Positions 61,882-64,000 of a DNA stretch of 64,000 bases are shown in pieces. Every line of letters starts with the position of its first letter. Position 1 is the first letter of the stretch. The position numbers and the translations under genes are program-made. Where the stretch lies: contig NZ_CP023688.1 of NCBI RefSeq assembly GCF_008704655.1, forward strand, positions 930,001 to 994,000, given 5' to 3'. The stretch comes from Streptomyces rimosus. Lineage in GTDB: Bacteria; Actinomycetota; Actinomycetes; Streptomycetales; Streptomycetaceae. Below the pieces are notes generated by a model. That model made no database searches, was not told the DNA's origin, and saw nothing but the letters and a program-made list of their open reading frames with translations.

Positions 61882-64000
61882 ATGCCGCGACCCTCCCAGA
61901 CGTCCGGCCGGCCGGGCCGGCCCGCGCCGTGGAACGACACGGTGACGCCATATCCACGCGACCACTGCCTGCACGAGCTGTTCGAGAAACGGGCGCAGGC
62001 CGCGCCCGGCGCGCCCGCCGTCCGGCACGGCGACCGCACCCTGACCTACGGCGAACTCAGCCGGTACTCCGACGCCCTCGCCGGGCGGCTGCTGACCGCG
62101 GGTGTCCGCCCCGGCAGCGCCGTGGGGGTGATGGGCGGCCGCTGCCCCGAAGCGCTGGTGGCCTTCCTGGCCGCCCTGAAGTGCGGCGCGTCGTATGTGC
62201 CGTTGGACGACGCGTACCCGCCCGCCCGGTTGCGCGCGATGGCCGAGGAGGCCGATGTACGGGTCGCCGTGGCACTGCCGGGCAGCGCCCGCCGGGTGCG
62301 CAGGCTGCGGGCCTGTATCGAGGGCGATCTCACCGCGCCGCCACCGGAGGCGGGCGCGGGCGACCCGCCCGGGCCCCCTGCGCCGCGGGCCGTCGCTGTC
62401 GCCCCGGAGGACTGCGCGTACGTCATGTTCACCTCCGGCTCCACCGGCCGCCCGAAGCCCGTCGCGATCCCGCACCGCGGTGTGGTGCGCCTGGCCTCCT
62501 CCGGCCCCTGGCTCTCGCCGCCCGCCCCCGGGGAGCGGGTGCTGCACGCGTACAGCTGCTCCTCCGACGCCTCGACGATCGAGATCTGGACGGCGCTGCT
62601 GTCCGGGGCCTGCCTCGTCGTCGCGGAGCGGGAGCAGTTGCTGTCGGTGGACGCGCTGGAGCGGCTGCTGCGCGCGGAGGACGTGGCGGTCGCCTTCCTG
62701 ACCGCGGGGGTACTGCACCACGTGGCCCGCAGCCGGCCCGAGGCACTGCGCAGCCTGCGGTTCGTCTCGGCGGGCGGCGAGGCGCTCGACGCCCGGCTGT
62801 GCCGCCGCGTGCTGGCGGCCTGCCCGGGGACCACCCTGGTCAACTTCTACGGGCCCACCGAGAACAGCGTCGTCTCCAGCGCGTATGTCGTCCGCGACCT
62901 GCCCGCCGACGCGGACACCGTGCCCATCGGGCGCCCCTTCCCCAACTCCGCCTGCTATGTGCTTCGGGACGACGGCACGCCCGCCGGGCCCGGCGAGGAG
63001 GGTGATCTGTTCGTCGGGGGCGACGGCATCGCCATCGGCTACCTCAACGACCCGGCCCTGACCGCCGAGCGCTTCCGCGACGATCCTTTCGGCCCCCGCC
63101 CCGGCGGGCGCCTATACCGCACGGGCGACCGGGCGCGGTGGCGGCCGGACGGCGCCCTGGAGTACCGGGGGCGCCGCGACCGGCAGGTCAAACTGCGCGG
63201 CTTCCGGGTGGAGCTGGACGAGATCGAGACGCGGCTGCGCTCGCACGAGGCCGTCGGGGAGGCGGTCGTGGAGATCGACGGGGAGGGCGCCGCCGCCCGG
63301 CCGGTGGCCTTCGTGACGCCGGCGCGCCCCGGTGGTGCGGTCGAGGTCGACCAGGTGCGCGCGTACGTGGCGTCCTGGCTGCCCGCGCCCGCCGTACCGG
63401 CGCGCATCCACGTCCTGGACCGGTTCCCCGTCACCAGCGCCGGCAAGGTCGACCGGCGCGCTCTGCTCGCGCGGACGACGGTGCCGGCGGCCCGCGGCGG
63501 GGCCCGCCCGGACGCCGCCGTACGCGCCGGTTCCGGGCCGACCGGCACCGGGCCGGGCGCGGACGGGTCGACCGGGCAAACGGATGCAACCGGGAACGGC
63601 GACGCGAACGCAAACGGGCAACGCCGGGCACGCGCGGCCCGTTCGGGGGCCGGAGGCGGTGCGACGGGGGACGGTTCCGGTCTGCTGGGCGTGCTCGCCG
63701 ACGTGTGGGAGCACATCCTGCGCGTCCGCCCCACGCCCGCCGACAGCTTCTTCGACCTCGGCGGCGACTCGCTGCTCATCGCCGAGGTGACCACCAGGAC
63801 GATGACCGCGCTGGGCATGGACGCGGCGCACGGCACCTTCCTCGTCCGCAGTCTGCTGCGGGAGCCGACGCTCGGCGCGTACACGGCGGCGGTGGTCCGG
63901 GCGCTGCGGGCCGACCGCGCCGGGCGCCGGACCGGTTCCGCGCCCGCCTCGGAGGCGGACTTCCTGCGCGAGGCGCGCCTGGGGTTGCGGCTGCCGCCCG
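61882..64000 (+). CDS. NRPS-like adenylation-carrier protein (partial)
   Basis: 706 residues to the window edge. The adenylation domain spans ~1-545: A2-like KCGASYVPLDDAYPPARLRA, A3 YVMFTSGSTGRPKPV, A4 region SSDASTIEIW (the Asp binding an amino group is present), A5 NFYGPTENSV, A7 YRTGDRARW, A8 RQVKLRGFRVELDEIE and A10 SAGKVDRRAL with its Lys. After a disordered Gly/Ala linker a carrier domain follows with Ser630 in FFDLGGDSLL. There is no condensation domain upstream. The last residues (ADFLREARLGLRL) resemble the start of a thioester-reductase domain, which would release an aldehyde; this cannot be confirmed here. Confidence 0.9.
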   Translation, partial: MPRPSQTSGRPGRPAPWNDTVTPYPRDHCLHELFEKRAQAAPGAPAVRHGDRTLTYGELSRYSDALAGRLLTAGVRPGSAVGVMGGRCPEALVAFLAALKCGASYVPLDDAYPPARLRAMAEEADVRVAVALPGSARRVRRLRACIEGDLTAPPPEAGAGDPPGPPAPRAVAVAPEDCAYVMFTSGSTGRPKPVAIPHRGVVRLASSGPWLSPPAPGERVLHAYSCSSDASTIEIWTALLSGACLVVAEREQLLSVDALERLLRAEDVAVAFLTAGVLHHVARSRPEALRSLRFVSAGGEALDARLCRRVLAACPGTTLVNFYGPTENSVVSSAYVVRDLPADADTVPIGRPFPNSACYVLRDDGTPAGPGEEGDLFVGGDGIAIGYLNDPALTAERFRDDPFGPRPGGRLYRTGDRARWRPDGALEYRGRRDRQVKLRGFRVELDEIETRLRSHEAVGEAVVEIDGEGAAARPVAFVTPARPGGAVEVDQVRAYVASWLPAPAVPARIHVLDRFPVTSAGKVDRRALLARTTVPAARGGARPDAAVRAGSGPTGTGPGADGSTGQTDATGNGDANANGQRRARAARSGAGGGATGDGSGLLGVLADVWEHILRVRPTPADSFFDLGGDSLLIAEVTTRTMTALGMDAAHGTFLVRSLLREPTLGAYTAAVVRALRADRAGRRTGSAPASEADFLREARLGLRLPP

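Overview
The window looks like a chromosome-arm (accessory) region of a Streptomyces or close relative. GC is very high, codons are strongly G/C-ending, many genes start with GTG, and families typical of Streptomyces are present (DUF6233, DUF6479, duplicated ctaD/qcrB, MmyB-type regulator). I saw no tRNA, rRNA, CRISPR array or intact insertion sequence.

Region 1 (1-18 kb) is a biosynthetic island of more mixed base composition. It reads leftward from a one-module iterative-type PKS (KS-AT-DH-ER-KR-ACP, like mycocerosic acid synthase) through a frameshifted KR-like gene, a 55-aa membrane protein, a Pro/Thr-rich lipoprotein and a two-gene ABC exporter. It ends in a gene, cut by the window edge, that fuses a CrtC/AttH-like lipocalin domain to a prenyl diphosphate synthase whose Asp-rich motif resembles fungal GGPP synthases. 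A rightward pair follows: a basic coiled-coil protein and an ABC1/UbiB kinase. Next come a korA fragment, a plasmid/arm-type hypothetical gene and about 1.7 kb of gene-poor DNA ending in a perfect 19-bp hairpin.

Region 2 (18-34.6 kb) holds regulators (TetR, ArsR, MarR with visible operators), an FprA-type reductase, a P450, a paralogous respiratory locus (ctaD-ctaF facing qcrB and a DUF6479 protein), a CBS protein, and a nitroreductase-EamA operon divergent from MarR. Region 3 (34.7-45.2 kb) holds a probable metal-efflux pair (His-tailed MFS plus ArsR) and a DUF2975/HTH pair. It also has an NTPase with a membrane-anchored periplasmic-binding-fold protein, a TOPRIM protein, and several gene remnants that look like deletion scars.

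Region 4 (45.2-56.9 kb) is general accessory metabolism and regulation: a cNMP-binding protein, a CBS-BON protein, an acyl-CoA synthetase, an alpha/beta hydrolase, a YbdK-like ligase, an MmyB regulator divergent from a DHA2 transporter, GNAT, a frameshifted peptidoglycan-binding protein, a hydroxyacid dehydrogenase and an RraA-like protein.

Region 5 (56.9-64 kb) looks like an unusual purine-related biosynthetic locus. A divergent adenylosuccinate-synthetase homologue overlaps a LOG-type phosphoribohydrolase, followed by an atypical P450. On the other side of a G-rich 0.8-kb intergenic region are a flavin-binding oxidase-fold protein and an NRPS-like adenylation-carrier protein that runs off the window. 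A working inference is that the PurA-like enzyme modifies a purine nucleotide, LOG releases the base, and the P450 and NRPS-like enzyme decorate it.

One theme of the window is decay: at least nine truncated or frameshifted genes, two of which form clear deletion junctions.
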